Below, piece after piece: positions 1 through 8,955 of a stretch of 49,944 nt of DNA. This DNA is from an uncultured Olsenella sp. (lineage in GTDB: Bacteria > Actinomycetota > Coriobacteriia > Coriobacteriales > Atopobiaceae). Each line of letters begins with the position of its first letter. Within the stretch, counting starts at the first letter, position 1. The notes under the pieces are model-generated. The model ran no database searches and was not told the origin of the DNA. It saw only the letters and a program-made list of their open reading frames with translations. The position numbers were made by a program, and so were the translations under genes. The DNA is taken from positions 1 through 49,944 of the forward strand of contig CAMXZR010000001.1 of assembly GCA_947253595.1 (NCBI GenBank), read 5' to 3'.

Positions 1-116
1 ACCCCAAGGCATGTGGAACTTGCGCAGAGGGAAGGGTGGTGGCGGGGGCAGGGTAGTATCCTGTCTTGAATGCACGCCGATCATCCAAACGCAGCCCAAA
101 CGAACAAGGGGACATC

Positions 117-1319
117 GTGGGACTCAACGACATGACGCGCCGGAGCGCCCTCAAGCTCCTCCTCGGTGCCGGAGCGAGCGCCACCGTGGCGGGCCTCCTC
201 AACGTGACGAGCGCCTTCGCCGACACGGCAAGCGACCTCGAGCAGACCAAGAAGGACCTCAGCGCCGCACAGGAGAAGTTCGCTCAGGTCCAGGCCCAGC
301 TCGACCAGATCGCGGGCGAGTACGAGGTGCTCTCGCGCGAGCAGTCCAAGACCCTCGACCAGATCGAGGGGGTCAACGACCAGATTTCGTCCACCCAGGA
401 GCAGATTGACAAGACCCAGGCCGACCTGGACAAGAAGAAGGAGCGCCTGGGCGAGAGAATCAACAGCGCCTACAAGTCGGGCAACACCGACTTCCTGAGC
501 ATCATCATGAATTCCGCCTCCTTCGGGGAGCTCACCTCGAACCTCTACTACATGGGCAAGATCACCGAGGCGGACGAGCGCATGATCCAGGAGGTCAAGG
601 ACACCAAGGCCGCCCTCGACCAGCAGAAGGCGGACCTCGAGGGGCAGAAGGCCGAGCTCGAGGCCCTGAACGAGACCCAGAAGCAGCAGCTCTCGCAGAT
701 GCAGGCGAAGCAGGAGGAGGTCCAGGGCGTCCTCTCGGGACTCGACCAGGACGTGAGGGACCTCATCTCCAAGCGCGACGCCGAGATCCAGGAGATGGCA
801 GAGGAGAAGGCCCGTCAGGAGGCCGCGGCCGAGGCGGCGCGTAAGGCGGCGGCTGCCGCAGCGGCCTCCCAATCCTCGTCCTCGGGCGGCGGTGCCTCGT
901 CCGGCGTCTCGGGCAGCATCGGCTCGGACGACCAGACCACCGGCTCGCAGGCGCGCATCATAGCCTCCTGCCAGTCCACCCCCTCGCCCGGCGCGGGCCT
1001 CTGCGCCATGTGGGTCAGCCAGGTGTTCAGCAACGCCGGCTACGCCTACGCCGGCGGCAATGCGAACGACATGTACAACGCCTGGTGCACGAGCTCCAAC
1101 CTGGGCCAGATCAAGCCCGGCATGATCGTGGCCGTGTCCACCCACCCTCACTCCAGCGCCGGTCGCATCTACGGCCACATCGGCATCTACGTGGGCGGCG
1201 GCACCATCATGGACAACGTGGGCTACGTGCGCACGAGCAGCCTCAGCAGCTGGATCAGCTACTACGGCGGGACCGTCACCCCGCGCTGGGGCTGGCTGAT
1301 GGGCATCGAGCTAGCCTAG
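117..1319 (+). CDS. Secreted coiled-coil NlpC/P60- or CHAP-like peptidoglycan hydrolase
   Basis: A 400-residue exported protein likely to cut peptidoglycan outside the membrane. I chose the GTG at 117 because AAGGGG lies 5 nt upstream; an in-frame ATG at 132 is the alternative. Residues 7-35 form a twin-arginine-like signal (TRRSALKLLLGAG, cleavage after AFA). Residues about 38-245 are a long charged coiled coil like the N-terminal regulatory helices of PcsB/CwlO-type hydrolases. A low-complexity Ala/Ser/Gly linker follows, then a C-terminal domain (about 285-400) with a candidate nucleophile Cys296 in GLCAMWVSQ and His354 in YGHIGIYVG, the usual Cys/His pair of this fold. Cutting specificity cannot be read from sequence. 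Its stop overlaps the stop of the convergent LysR gene. Confidence 0.85.
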   Translation: MGLNDMTRRSALKLLLGAGASATVAGLLNVTSAFADTASDLEQTKKDLSAAQEKFAQVQAQLDQIAGEYEVLSREQSKTLDQIEGVNDQISSTQEQIDKTQADLDKKKERLGERINSAYKSGNTDFLSIIMNSASFGELTSNLYYMGKITEADERMIQEVKDTKAALDQQKADLEGQKAELEALNETQKQQLSQMQAKQEEVQGVLSGLDQDVRDLISKRDAEIQEMAEEKARQEAAAEAARKAAAAAAASQSSSSGGGASSGVSGSIGSDDQTTGSQARIIASCQSTPSPGAGLCAMWVSQVFSNAGYAYAGGNANDMYNAWCTSSNLGQIKPGMIVAVSTHPHSSAGRIYGHIGIYVGGGTIMDNVGYVRTSSLSSWISYYGGTVTPRWGWLMGIELA

Positions 1320-2173
1320 CAGGCGCTCGAGTCGAGCAGCGCGAAGAGCGCGGACGCGCAGGGAGAAGGGGCGGCGTCTCGCCTGCAGGCCACGTAGGTC
1401 GTACGGTACGCCGGGTTCGCGAGGTGACGCACCAACACGTCGAAGGGGCAGCGCTCGAGCGCGAGCGACGGCAGGAGCGACACGCCCAAGCCACTCTCGA
1501 CCATGGAGAGTATGACCGTAACGTCTGCCGTCTCGAAGCGCACCCTGAGATGCCGCAGGTCCGCCTGAAGCAGGGGCACCGTCTCCGCATCCGCCACGAA
1601 CTCCTCGTCCGCCAGCTCCTCGATGCCGACGCGCGCCCGCGACGCCAGCCGGTGACGCACGGGCAGGACGGCCACGATCTCGTCCCGGTCGAAGGGGCGG
1701 GCCAGCAGGTCCTCCCTGCCCACCACGTTGGGCAGGAAGCCCAGGTCGACCTCGTCCTCCAGGACGAGCCGCTCCACCTCGGCGTAGGTGCCCAGGCGGA
1801 GGTCGACCCTGAGCTGCGGGTTCTCGGCGACGAAGCTGCCGAGCAGACGGGGCAGGCGGTAGGCAGCGATGCTCGAGGTGGCGGCAATCCGCACGGAGGG
1901 CAGGCTCTCGCACGACTCGCCAAGCTTGAGGTGGAGGCGGTCGTAGCTCCGGCAGAGCCCCTCCACCAGAGGGAGAAGCTCCTCTCCTCTACGCGTGAGC
2001 ACGACGGACCCGCCGCCACGCTCGAAGAGGCTCACGTCCCAGAGCCGCTCCAGGTCAGAGATCATGTGGCTCACGCCCGACTGCGAGCACGAGAGCGCGC
2101 TCGCAGCCTTGGTGAAGCTCCCCCTGCGCGCCGCCTCGAGGAAGGGACGGTACTTGTTGATGTTGTCGATCAT
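1316..2173 (-). CDS. LysR-family transcriptional regulator
   Basis: A 285-residue one-component regulator. Residues 1-60 carry the LysR winged helix (FLEAARRGSFTKAASALSCS, then ISDLERLWDVSLFER), followed by a periplasmic-binding-protein-like effector domain. The ATG at 2173 has GGGGAGGGG just upstream; the open frame continues further 5' without a good start. It lies downstream of, and in the same direction as, the amidohydrolase and APC permease genes, separated from them by a terminator-like hairpin. It may control that pair; the effector is unknown. Confidence 0.9.
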   Translation of the reverse strand: MIDNINKYRPFLEAARRGSFTKAASALSCSQSGVSHMISDLERLWDVSLFERGGGSVVLTRRGEELLPLVEGLCRSYDRLHLKLGESCESLPSVRIAATSSIAAYRLPRLLGSFVAENPQLRVDLRLGTYAEVERLVLEDEVDLGFLPNVVGREDLLARPFDRDEIVAVLPVRHRLASRARVGIEELADEEFVADAETVPLLQADLRHLRVRFETADVTVILSMVESGLGVSLLPSLALERCPFDVLVRHLANPAYRTTYVACRRDAAPSPCASALFALLDSSAC

Positions 2174-2215
2174 GTCCCCTCCCCAGAACGCCCCGAATCT
2201 AGGACGGCGACGCGG

Positions 2216-2254
2216 CAAAGAGAAGCCCCCTGCCACCAGGCGGAGGCAGGGGGC
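2216..2254 (-). terminator. Rho-independent terminator after the amidohydrolase gene
   Basis: Perfect 10-bp arms GCCCCCTGCC (2225-2234) and GGCAGGGGGC (2245-2254) enclose a 10-nt loop. On the minus strand the hairpin is followed by the T-rich stretch TTCTCTTTG. It lies between the amidohydrolase stop and the lysR start, so it should end the permease-amidohydrolase transcript. Confidence 0.75.
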
Positions 2255-2390
2255 GGGGGGCGGTCCAGCACGAGCAAGACCGCCCCCAGGGCAAGGAACC
2301 TCACGGCCCGCAGCGCAGGACGAGCCGAGAGAGACCGGAGACGGGCGTCCCGCCAAGGGAGCGGGACGGGATGTCCGGGGACAGACGGGG

Positions 2391-3638
2391 CTACAGGGCG
2401 TTCTTGATAACGACGTCGCCCTCCTTCATGATCACGTCCATGTTGTCGGGCGTGAGGTCGTGGAGGTCTGCCAGGACGTCGCCCTTTACCATGAGGAGGT
2501 CCGCGTACTTCCCCTTCTCCAGGGAGCCGAACTCGTCCTCCCTGTGGACCATCTTGGCACCGTTGAGCGTGGCGGCGGTGATGGTGTCCATCGCCGAGAT
2601 ACCGCAGTGGTCGACCCAGGCGTACATCTCGTCGATGGTCGTGTAGCCGTAGGGCGTACTGAAGCTGAAGGAATCGGACCCCACGGTGAGGGTGACGCCC
2701 AGCTCGTAGGCGCGCTTGAGGTTGGCCCAGGTACGGGCGATGCCCTTCTCGGCGTTGTCCTTGCCGGGGAACCTGTCGAGCTCGGGCGTCCACTCCGGCG
2801 GGTAGGTGCCATACCAGCTGGGCAGGAAGCCCACGGTGGGCGTGAAGAAGGTCCCCTGCTCGGCCATGAGGCTCATGGTAACGTCGTCCAGCTCGAAGCC
2901 ATGGATCAGCTGCTCGCAGCCAAAGCGGACGGAGTCGTACGCCGCCGAGACGCTGTTGTAAGAGTGCGACCAAACGGGAATGCCCACCATCGCCGCCTCG
3001 TCACAGACGGCCTTGATCTCTTCCGTGCTCATGAGCTGGGCGCGGCCGGAGTCCCAGCGCCAGATGCCGCCGCCGGTGGCCCAGATCTTGATGGCGTCGG
3101 GGTTCTCGCGCAGGCGCATGCGGATGGCATGGCGCAGCTCCCAGGGGCCGTCCACCTGGTCTCCCCAGGGATGCCCGGTCTTGGACATCTCGAAGGGCAG
3201 GTTGTGGGAGTCGCCGTGACCGGCGGTGCGACAGAACCCCAGGCCGGTTGCGAAGATGCGCGGGCCCTTCATGATGCCCATGTTGATCAGGTCGCGGATG
3301 GCAATGCCATTGCGGCCGATCTCGCAGCAGGTCGTGAGGCCGTGCGTCACGGCGTCGTAGGCCTGCTTCACGGCGCAGGCCTGCTTCTGCGCCACCGTCT
3401 CGATGACCCAGTCGTTGTCGTTGTCGGTCAGGTTGCCCGAGAAGTGGATGTGCGTGTCCACGATGCCCGGCATCAGGGTGTGATCTGCGGCGTCAATGAC
3501 CTTGTAGCCCTCGGGGACCTCGATCGCCGCGCCGGCATAGCTTATGGTCTTGCCGTCCACCAGGACGAGGCTGTCCTCGACCGCCGCGGCACCGGTGCCA
3601 TCTACGAGCTTGCCGCCCACGAATGCGTACCTACCCAT
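2391..3638 (-). CDS. Amidohydrolase-superfamily metal-dependent hydrolase (imidazolonepropionase/Xaa-Pro dipeptidase-like)
   Basis: A 415-residue cytoplasmic TIM-barrel hydrolase. Visible metal-site motifs in order: HxH in VDTHIHF, a Lys-containing strand KIWATGGG, His in GIPVWSHSYN and LIHGFEL, and Asp in TVGSDS. N- and C-terminal beta segments (GGKLVDGTG; GSLEKGKYADLLMVKGD) complete the usual composite domain. The ATG at 3638 has GTGGAGG 5 nt upstream; a GTG 12 nt earlier overlaps that site and is less likely. It follows an APC permease on the same strand, so permease and hydrolase probably import and break down one amide, cyclic or peptide-like compound. The exact substrate is not readable. 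Confidence 0.85.
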   Translation of the reverse strand: MGRYAFVGGKLVDGTGAAAVEDSLVLVDGKTISYAGAAIEVPEGYKVIDAADHTLMPGIVDTHIHFSGNLTDNDNDWVIETVAQKQACAVKQAYDAVTHGLTTCCEIGRNGIAIRDLINMGIMKGPRIFATGLGFCRTAGHGDSHNLPFEMSKTGHPWGDQVDGPWELRHAIRMRLRENPDAIKIWATGGGIWRWDSGRAQLMSTEEIKAVCDEAAMVGIPVWSHSYNSVSAAYDSVRFGCEQLIHGFELDDVTMSLMAEQGTFFTPTVGFLPSWYGTYPPEWTPELDRFPGKDNAEKGIARTWANLKRAYELGVTLTVGSDSFSFSTPYGYTTIDEMYAWVDHCGISAMDTITAATLNGAKMVHREDEFGSLEKGKYADLLMVKGDVLADLHDLTPDNMDVIMKEGDVVIKNAL

Positions 3639-3725
3639 GCTAGCCTCCACTTTCCTCGCTTGCCTCTTGCCTGTTAGACCGGTCGCCCAACCTGGCTCGC
3701 GCCATCCCGGGCGAGAGTTGCCTTG

Positions 3726-5201
3726 CTAGCGTCGCCGCGCGACCCCTACGGGCGCACGCCCCCCTCCCCTGCTGCCGAAGGCCAGGAGCAGGGCGAAGCC
3801 AAGGACCACCCAGACGATGGTGATGGCCCACTCCACGCCGTTCAAGGCGGCAGGACTCGCAGGCACGACCATGAGGACGATGATCAGGAGTCCCGCCACG
3901 ATGGCGCAGCAGATGCCGAACCTGCCGCCGTTGACCTTGTAGGGGCGCTCGAGGGCGGGCTCTGTCCTGCGCAGGCGCAGGCAGGCGAAGCCGGCCATGG
4001 TGCAGGCGAAGATGAAGCCGAGCGAGGCCACGTTGGTGAGGGGCACGAGCATGTTGCATCCCAGGAAGGGACCCACGAGGGTAAGGACGGCCAGCACGAC
4101 GTTGGCCTTTCGGGGGGCGCCGGACGCAGGGTCTATCTGGGCGAACGACGCGGGGAGCATCTCCTTGCGGCCCATTGCCAGCATGAGGCGCGCCGAGGCG
4201 CCGAAGAAGGAATTCATGGGACCGAGAGGGCCGAGCGTGGCGACGACGAGCATCGCGACGTAGAAGAAGAGGTTGATGCGCTCGAGCACGGCCAGGGCGG
4301 GGACGGAGGCACGCACGAACTCGTGCCAGTCGACGATGGACCCGAAGGAGTAGATGCAGACCAGGTAGAAGACGCCGGAGGCCAGAAGCGCGATGGCCGG
4401 CACCAGGCCGAACTTCTTCCAGTCGAGGTCGGCGGAGGCCTCCTCCGCCTGCTGCGGGATGGTGTCGAAGCCGGCATAGAAGAAGGGGGTCATGACCAGG
4501 ATCGCGATCACGCCGCCCAGAAGGCTCGTGGCACCGGTCGACCTGCCGCCTGCGGCATCGCTCACCTGGGAGAAGACGGGCAACGCGTTGCTGGGCGACC
4601 CCGTGGCGATGGAGATGGCCATCGCGAGTACCATGCCGGCGAGAAGCGCCTTGGTGAGGAAGGACGAGAGCTTGGCCGCCGCCCCCGCACCCTTGAAGTT
4701 GAGATAAATCACCAGAACAGCGAAGCTCAGGGCAATGATCGTGGGCCAGAGGTACACGTCAGCGCCCAGGATGGTGTAGAGGCGCACGGAACGCAGCCAC
4801 GAGAGGGCTGGGAATTCGACGAAGCGGTCAGTGAGCAGGGTCGAGATGGCGATCGCCTCCCAGGGGCAGAGCGGCGCGTTGCCCAGGAGCAGCATCCAGC
4901 CGGTGAGAAAGCCGAGCCTGCGGCCGAAGCTGCGGTCGACGTACTCGATGATGCCGCCCGAGATGGGGATGGCGGCGGTGAGCTCGCCGAAGCACATGCC
5001 TATGGGGACGAGGAAGACGGCTCCCAGGGCGAAGGCGATCATGGCCGGAACGGGACCGCCGCCCAGGACCATCCAGTCGCCCACCAGCAGAACCCAGCCC
5101 GTCCCGATGATCGCGCCGAAGCCGATGGTGAAGAAGTTGAAGAGCGTGAGCTCCTTCTTCATGCCACCAGAGACGACGGGCTGCTCGTCCTTGTCTGACA
5201 T
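3726..5201 (-). CDS. APC-superfamily amino acid permease
   Basis: A 491-residue integral membrane protein with about 12 hydrophobic segments. The first helix carries the APC signature GFGAIIGTGWVL (unwound substrate/ion site in TM1); EYVDRSFGRRLGFLTGW and the TM6 region TPFFYAGFDTIPQQAEE are also typical. The ATG at 5201 has GGAGGG 4 nt upstream. The amidohydrolase gene lies 87 nt downstream on the same strand, which suggests an uptake-and-hydrolysis operon. Substrate unknown; amino acid or amine transport is the family role. Confidence 0.88.
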   Translation of the reverse strand: MSDKDEQPVVSGGMKKELTLFNFFTIGFGAIIGTGWVLLVGDWMVLGGGPVPAMIAFALGAVFLVPIGMCFGELTAAIPISGGIIEYVDRSFGRRLGFLTGWMLLLGNAPLCPWEAIAISTLLTDRFVEFPALSWLRSVRLYTILGADVYLWPTIIALSFAVLVIYLNFKGAGAAAKLSSFLTKALLAGMVLAMAISIATGSPSNALPVFSQVSDAAGGRSTGATSLLGGVIAILVMTPFFYAGFDTIPQQAEEASADLDWKKFGLVPAIALLASGVFYLVCIYSFGSIVDWHEFVRASVPALAVLERINLFFYVAMLVVATLGPLGPMNSFFGASARLMLAMGRKEMLPASFAQIDPASGAPRKANVVLAVLTLVGPFLGCNMLVPLTNVASLGFIFACTMAGFACLRLRRTEPALERPYKVNGGRFGICCAIVAGLLIIVLMVVPASPAALNGVEWAITIVWVVLGFALLLAFGSRGGGRAPVGVARRR

Positions 5202-5520
5202 ACGTCCCTCCCCCTTCGCGCGCGAACCGCGCCCACGCCCGAAATCGGGCCTCGCGCCCCAACGGGACGCACCCCCCACACATGAAAAAGCTAGCGAGCA
5301 GGAACCTGCACCGACCCCGTCCGAACTGCGGGCGCGAATCCTGGAGGTGCGAACGGCAGAGACGCGCAGGCTGCCCATGAGGCTTTCTAACAGGAGCATG
5401 AGCACGTCTCATCTGCTGGCACCGGAGAGGCAATGGAGGCCTGGGGCAGGGCCATGCGAGACACCCGAGCGACGGAGCGACCGTGCAGGGGAGTCATGGC
5501 CCCCTCCGCCACAGACATCC
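5202..5520. promoter_or_regulatory. Upstream region of the permease operon with a palindrome
   Basis: No gene is seen in these 319 bases. At 5237-5250 there is a 14-bp near-palindrome (arms GCCCGA and TCGGGC, centre AA) 36-49 bp before the permease ATG, a reasonable operator position for the nearby LysR protein. A second small inverted repeat (GCAGG/CCTGC) lies near 5300. No convincing -35/-10 pair is visible. Confidence 0.4.
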
Positions 5521-6021
5521 TCAGCGCAGGAGGAGCAGGAGGGCGGAGACAGAGATCGCCGGGGCCCAGGCGAAGTCCTGCTGAAGGAGGGAGCCGGCCG
5601 AAGAGCCGGGGCGGAAGCGCGGCAGGCGCATGACGAGCACGGACGACAGGGCCAGGAGGCAGGAGAGGGCGACCAGGGCGAGGCCTCCCTCGACGCCCAG
5701 GTGACAGGCGAGGGAGGCGAGGAGCTTCAGGTCCCCGCCTCCCATGCCGGGCGCATGGAGCAACCTCCTCGTGGCCAGGGCGAAGGCCAGGAGGAAACCT
5801 CCCACGACGAGGCCCGCTGCAAGCGAGCGAACGAGGGCGAGCGTGGGCAGCCCCCGGGAGAGGTCATGCGCCAGGACGAGGCCAGCAAGCCTGAGGAAGA
5901 GTATGGCGAGAACGCAGGCGTCGGGTATCCTGCGCTCCCTTAGATCCACGACGGACGTGACAACGAGGACGGACGCGAGGGCGAGGAGGAGAGGGGCCCC
6001 CGTCACGGCCTCACGCACCAC
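5521..6021 (-). CDS. Prepilin peptidase, A24 family
   Basis: A 166-residue polytopic membrane aspartyl peptidase that would cleave type IV prepilin-like leader peptides. Both catalytic motifs are visible: Asp in VVDLRERRIPD near residue 26 and Asp in GMGGGDLK near residue 98. It lacks the N-terminal methylase domain of PilD, as in short actinobacterial members. The start is GTG at 6021, overlapping the end of the upstream phosphatase gene by 19 nt, so translation is probably coupled. No pilin or secretion genes are in the window, so its substrate genes lie elsewhere. Confidence 0.85.
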   Translation of the reverse strand: MVREAVTGAPLLLALASVLVVTSVVDLRERRIPDACVLAILFLRLAGLVLAHDLSRGLPTLALVRSLAAGLVVGGFLLAFALATRRLLHAPGMGGGDLKLLASLACHLGVEGGLALVALSCLLALSSVLVMRLPRFRPGSSAGSLLQQDFAWAPAISVSALLLLLR

Positions 6022-6461
6022 AGCACCCGGCCGCGGTTATCCTCCCCCAGCTCTATGGCACAGGCAAGGCCTTTGCAGAAGAGCAGGTCAACGCCTGTGA
6101 TTCGATACGCGAGGTGCTCCATGAAGGGAACGTGGCCCACCACGACGACGCAGTCGGGGTCCTCGGCGCCAAGCTCCAGCAGGAATTCCTCCTCGTCCTG
6201 CTCGTAGAGGCTCTGATGCAGGTCGACGTCGCCCGGGTCGATCCCGAGGGCGTCGGCCACGGCCTCTGCCGTCTGGAGCGCCCGCACAGCGGGACTCGAC
6301 CATATGCGGAGGCCCTCCCTTTGCCTGAGCGATGCCAGCCCCTCCGGATAGGCCCTCTTCAGGACCCTCAGGCCCTCCGGGGTGAGGCGACGGGCGGCGT
6401 CCCCCTCGGGATTGAAGTTCTCGGGGATCCCATGGCGGACGAGGACGAGCGTACGGGGCAT
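6003..6461 (-). CDS. SixA-like histidine phosphatase-family protein
   Basis: A 152-residue single-domain phosphatase. It begins with LVLVRHG (Arg9, phospho-acceptor His10), has SSPAVRALQTAEAVADAL (second Arg) and ends with VVVVGHVPFMEHL (second catalytic His). Its length matches SixA phosphohistidine phosphatases and is too short for phosphoglycerate mutase. The ATG at 6461 has GGAGGAGAT upstream. It forms an overlapping pair with the prepilin peptidase; a functional tie between them is not evident. Confidence 0.85.
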   Translation of the reverse strand: MPRTLVLVRHGIPENFNPEGDAARRLTPEGLRVLKRAYPEGLASLRQREGLRIWSSPAVRALQTAEAVADALGIDPGDVDLHQSLYEQDEEEFLLELGAEDPDCVVVVGHVPFMEHLAYRITGVDLLFCKGLACAIELGEDNRGRVLWCVRP

Positions 6462-6753
6462 ATCTCCTCCAAATCGCGTCTTCTGGCTGGCTCATGACGG
6501 CCCCATTGTCCCATCAAACGCGACGATGTCCGCCGTCCTTGGCCAGAATGGCAGCTAGATTCGTCCGGCTCCACCATCGCTGCCAAGAGCAACGTCCAAG
6601 GGACAGGCGAGGCCTGCGCGGCGATGCCCGGGCGGCCCCACCCCCGTCGAACCCTCCCGACTGCGGGTGACCCCGCTTTCGGGAGGTCAGGGAACACCCC
6701 AGGCCGACGATGCAGACCTGGGGGGACGAGGGGCTTCAGTTGCCGACGGGCGA
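6462..6753. terminator. Non-coding gap with a hairpin after the LPXTG gene
   Basis: No gene is seen. Arms CCCCAGG (6697-6703) and CCTGGGG (6717-6723) form a hairpin 30 nt past the surface-protein stop on the minus strand, followed by only a weak T-rich tail (TGTTCCCTG). It is a plausible terminator for that gene. Confidence 0.4.
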
Positions 6754-8955
6754 CTAGATCCGCTTGCGGCGAAGCCAGCAGCCCGCCCCTGCGAGCGCGG
6801 TGGCCGCGACGGCCACGAGACCCGCGACGGTGCCCTGGGCGGCGTCACCCGTCTTGGGCAGCGAGGATGTCCCGTTCGCGTTCGACTTGTTCGTGGTAGC
6901 GTCAGCCTTCTGGGTGGGACCCGACTGGACGTCACTGGCCTTGTTGACCGTGAGGCCGACCTCGCCGTAGCCGGCGGCAGTCGCCACCTTGATGGAGTGT
7001 TCGCCTGCCGAGAGGGAGTTGACGTACTCGGGCTTGAACTTGATCACGACGGAGCCGGCGCTAGCGGTGTAGTCGCGGTCGCGCGCGAGGCGCTTTCCGT
7101 CGACCTCGACATAGCCATAGGCGTTGCCGTCGAAGTCGGAGAAGTCGGCAGCGAGCTCGAGGGCGAGACCCTTCGCCTTCCCCTCGGTCATCGAAAGCCT
7201 GCTTTCGGCGAAGGAGACCCCATTGTCCTTGTTGTTTGCCTCCATTTGATGAAGCCGAGGCGGGTCGAGGGGTCCTTGGCACCCTGCTGGCTGCCCTGGC
7301 TTCCGCCCTGCTGCTTACCGCCCTGCTGGCCGCCCTGCTGCTTACCGCCCTGCTGGCCGCCCTGCTGGCCGCCTTGGCTTCCGCCCTGCTTGGGAGCACT
7401 GGTCTCGGCCACGACGTCAGCCTTCGCGGAGAAGCAGAGCTTGGTCCCACCGCCGCCAGCCGTCACGATGTAGAGGGTCTTGGTGATGGTGTACTTGTCT
7501 CCCTCGATCATGTTCTTGTTCTCGGCCTCGAAGGCGGAGTCGGCCTGGGAGGTCACGGTCTTGTCGCAGATGGTCTGCAGGATGTCACCGCTTCGCTTCT
7601 GCACCTTGTACTGAATCTTCCAGTCCAGGCCCTTCATGTCCCTCATGATCTTCGCGGAGTCCATGCCCTTGAGCTTCTCGTTGCCGCGATAGTACTGGAG
7701 GTAAGCGTCCTTGGACTGTACGATGGGCATGTCGAAGCCCTCGTTCGACCAGGAGCTTGACCCGGAGCTCCACATGTACATGTCAAGCAGGTCGATGTCG
7801 CCCGAGGGGGTGAGGGTCACCTTCCCATCCCTGGCGGCGGCATCATTCTTGAGTGCGGTGCGCTGGGGATAGTAGCCGTCCTGTTCCGCGAGGGAGACTC
7901 CCATCAGGCTCGCGACGTCGCTGGTCCAGGGGCAGGCCTCGGGTAGCTGGTTGTACGCGAGCTCGAGCCTGTGCACCTTGCCCGTGGCGACCACGCCGGA
8001 GGGCACGTCAGAGATGAGGTTGTCGGACAGCTTGACGTCCGCTCCGATTCCCCCGAACTGCTTGCTGCTGGCGATGTTCTTCCACACCGCGTCGGAGACC
8101 TTGGATATCCGGTTGTGAGAGGCGTCCAGGCTCCTCAGCTTCGTCGCTCCGTCAAGGCTCTTGGGAAGCTCGGTGATGCCGGTGTTGCTCACCGCGAAGG
8201 TGGCCAGCTCCTTCGAGGAGGCCGCGCTCTCGGGGATGCGACCCAGGCCGGGGTTGTCGCTCAGGTTCACGTCGCGCAGCTTCGCGTTGCCGGAGAAGAT
8301 GTTCTCGTCCAGGCTCGTGAGCTTGTTGTCGTAGAGGTGCACCAGCTCGAGCTCCGTGAGGCCGTCGAAGATGCCTGCGGGGAGCTGGGAGATCCAGGCT
8401 TGCGAGAGGTTGATGGTCTTGAGCTTCTTGTTGTGGGCAAAGAGCTTGGCAGTGAGGTGGTTGCCCAGCTTGTTGGAGCCCAGGGTCACGTTCTCGAGCT
8501 CGGGGTTGTGGGCGAAGAGCCCGTCGGGAAGGGCATCGATCTCGTTTGCCGCGAGGTTGACGGACTTCAGCTGGGGTAGCCGTAGTAGCCGAAGTAGTTG
8601 CACCAGCTCCTGATCTCCTGGCCAGCGAGGTTGATGACGACCTGCTAGGTCATGGGCACGGTCAGGAAGTACTTCCCCCCACGAACCTCGAGCTTCGCCG
8701 GGACGCTCGTGTCCACCGCACCAGAGAGCATGGAGTGCTCCTTGAAGTCCCCGCCTGTCCGGGAACGCTGATCCTCACCCGGTACTCACCCTTGGCGAGG
8801 TTCGACTTGTCGAGGGAGGTTGCCTCCCGCGCGAGGGCGACGCTTGCGCCACCCGCAGAGAGGGCGGAGACGCCCGCGCCCGTACCCATCAGAAGGCAGG
8901 CGAGCACCGCCGCTGTGCTGCGGAACGCCCGAGTGCGTACGCTTTTGCTTACCAT
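6754..8955 (-). pseudogene. Broken LPXTG-anchored NEAT-like / leucine-rich-repeat surface protein
   Basis: Read from the ATG at 8955 (GAGGAGA upstream), the gene starts with a signal peptide (MVSKSVRTRAFRSTAAVL...). It continues as a NEAT/haem-domain-like segment (KGEYRVRISVPGQ; after the shift DFKEHSMLSGAVD, KYFLTVPMT), several LxxLxLxxN repeats (about 7.9-8.6 kb), a Gln/Gly-rich repeat, an Ig/X2-like domain (VDGKRLARDRDYTASAGS), and an LPKTG sorting signal with hydrophobic tail and RRKR. Four lesions interrupt it: a lost G in the run at 8749-8752, an in-frame TAG at 8645-8647, a lost C in the run at 8573-8576, and a lost A near 7243-7246. Restoring one base at each run rejoins all frames. 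The intact form resembles iron/haem-binding surface proteins of Gram-positive bacteria. Assembly error is a possible alternative for the indels. Confidence 0.8.
7281..7391 (-). repeat. Gln/Gly-rich tandem coding repeat
   Basis: Imperfect tandem units encode GGQQ and GGKQQ blocks (for example GGKQQGGQQ twice). They form a flexible spacer between the leucine-rich-repeat region and the C-terminal Ig-like/LPKTG part of the surface-protein pseudogene. Confidence 0.75.

Noticed and set aside
1010..2407. 465-codon open frame on the plus strand
   Set aside because: It is in the wrong frame of the hydrolase gene and antisense to lysR. Arg/His-rich, no ribosome site, no domain.
5202..5520. N-terminal extension of the permease from 5405
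   Set aside because: The frame is open but the product is Arg/Ser/Gly-rich, not membrane-like, and the strong ribosome site lies directly before 5201.
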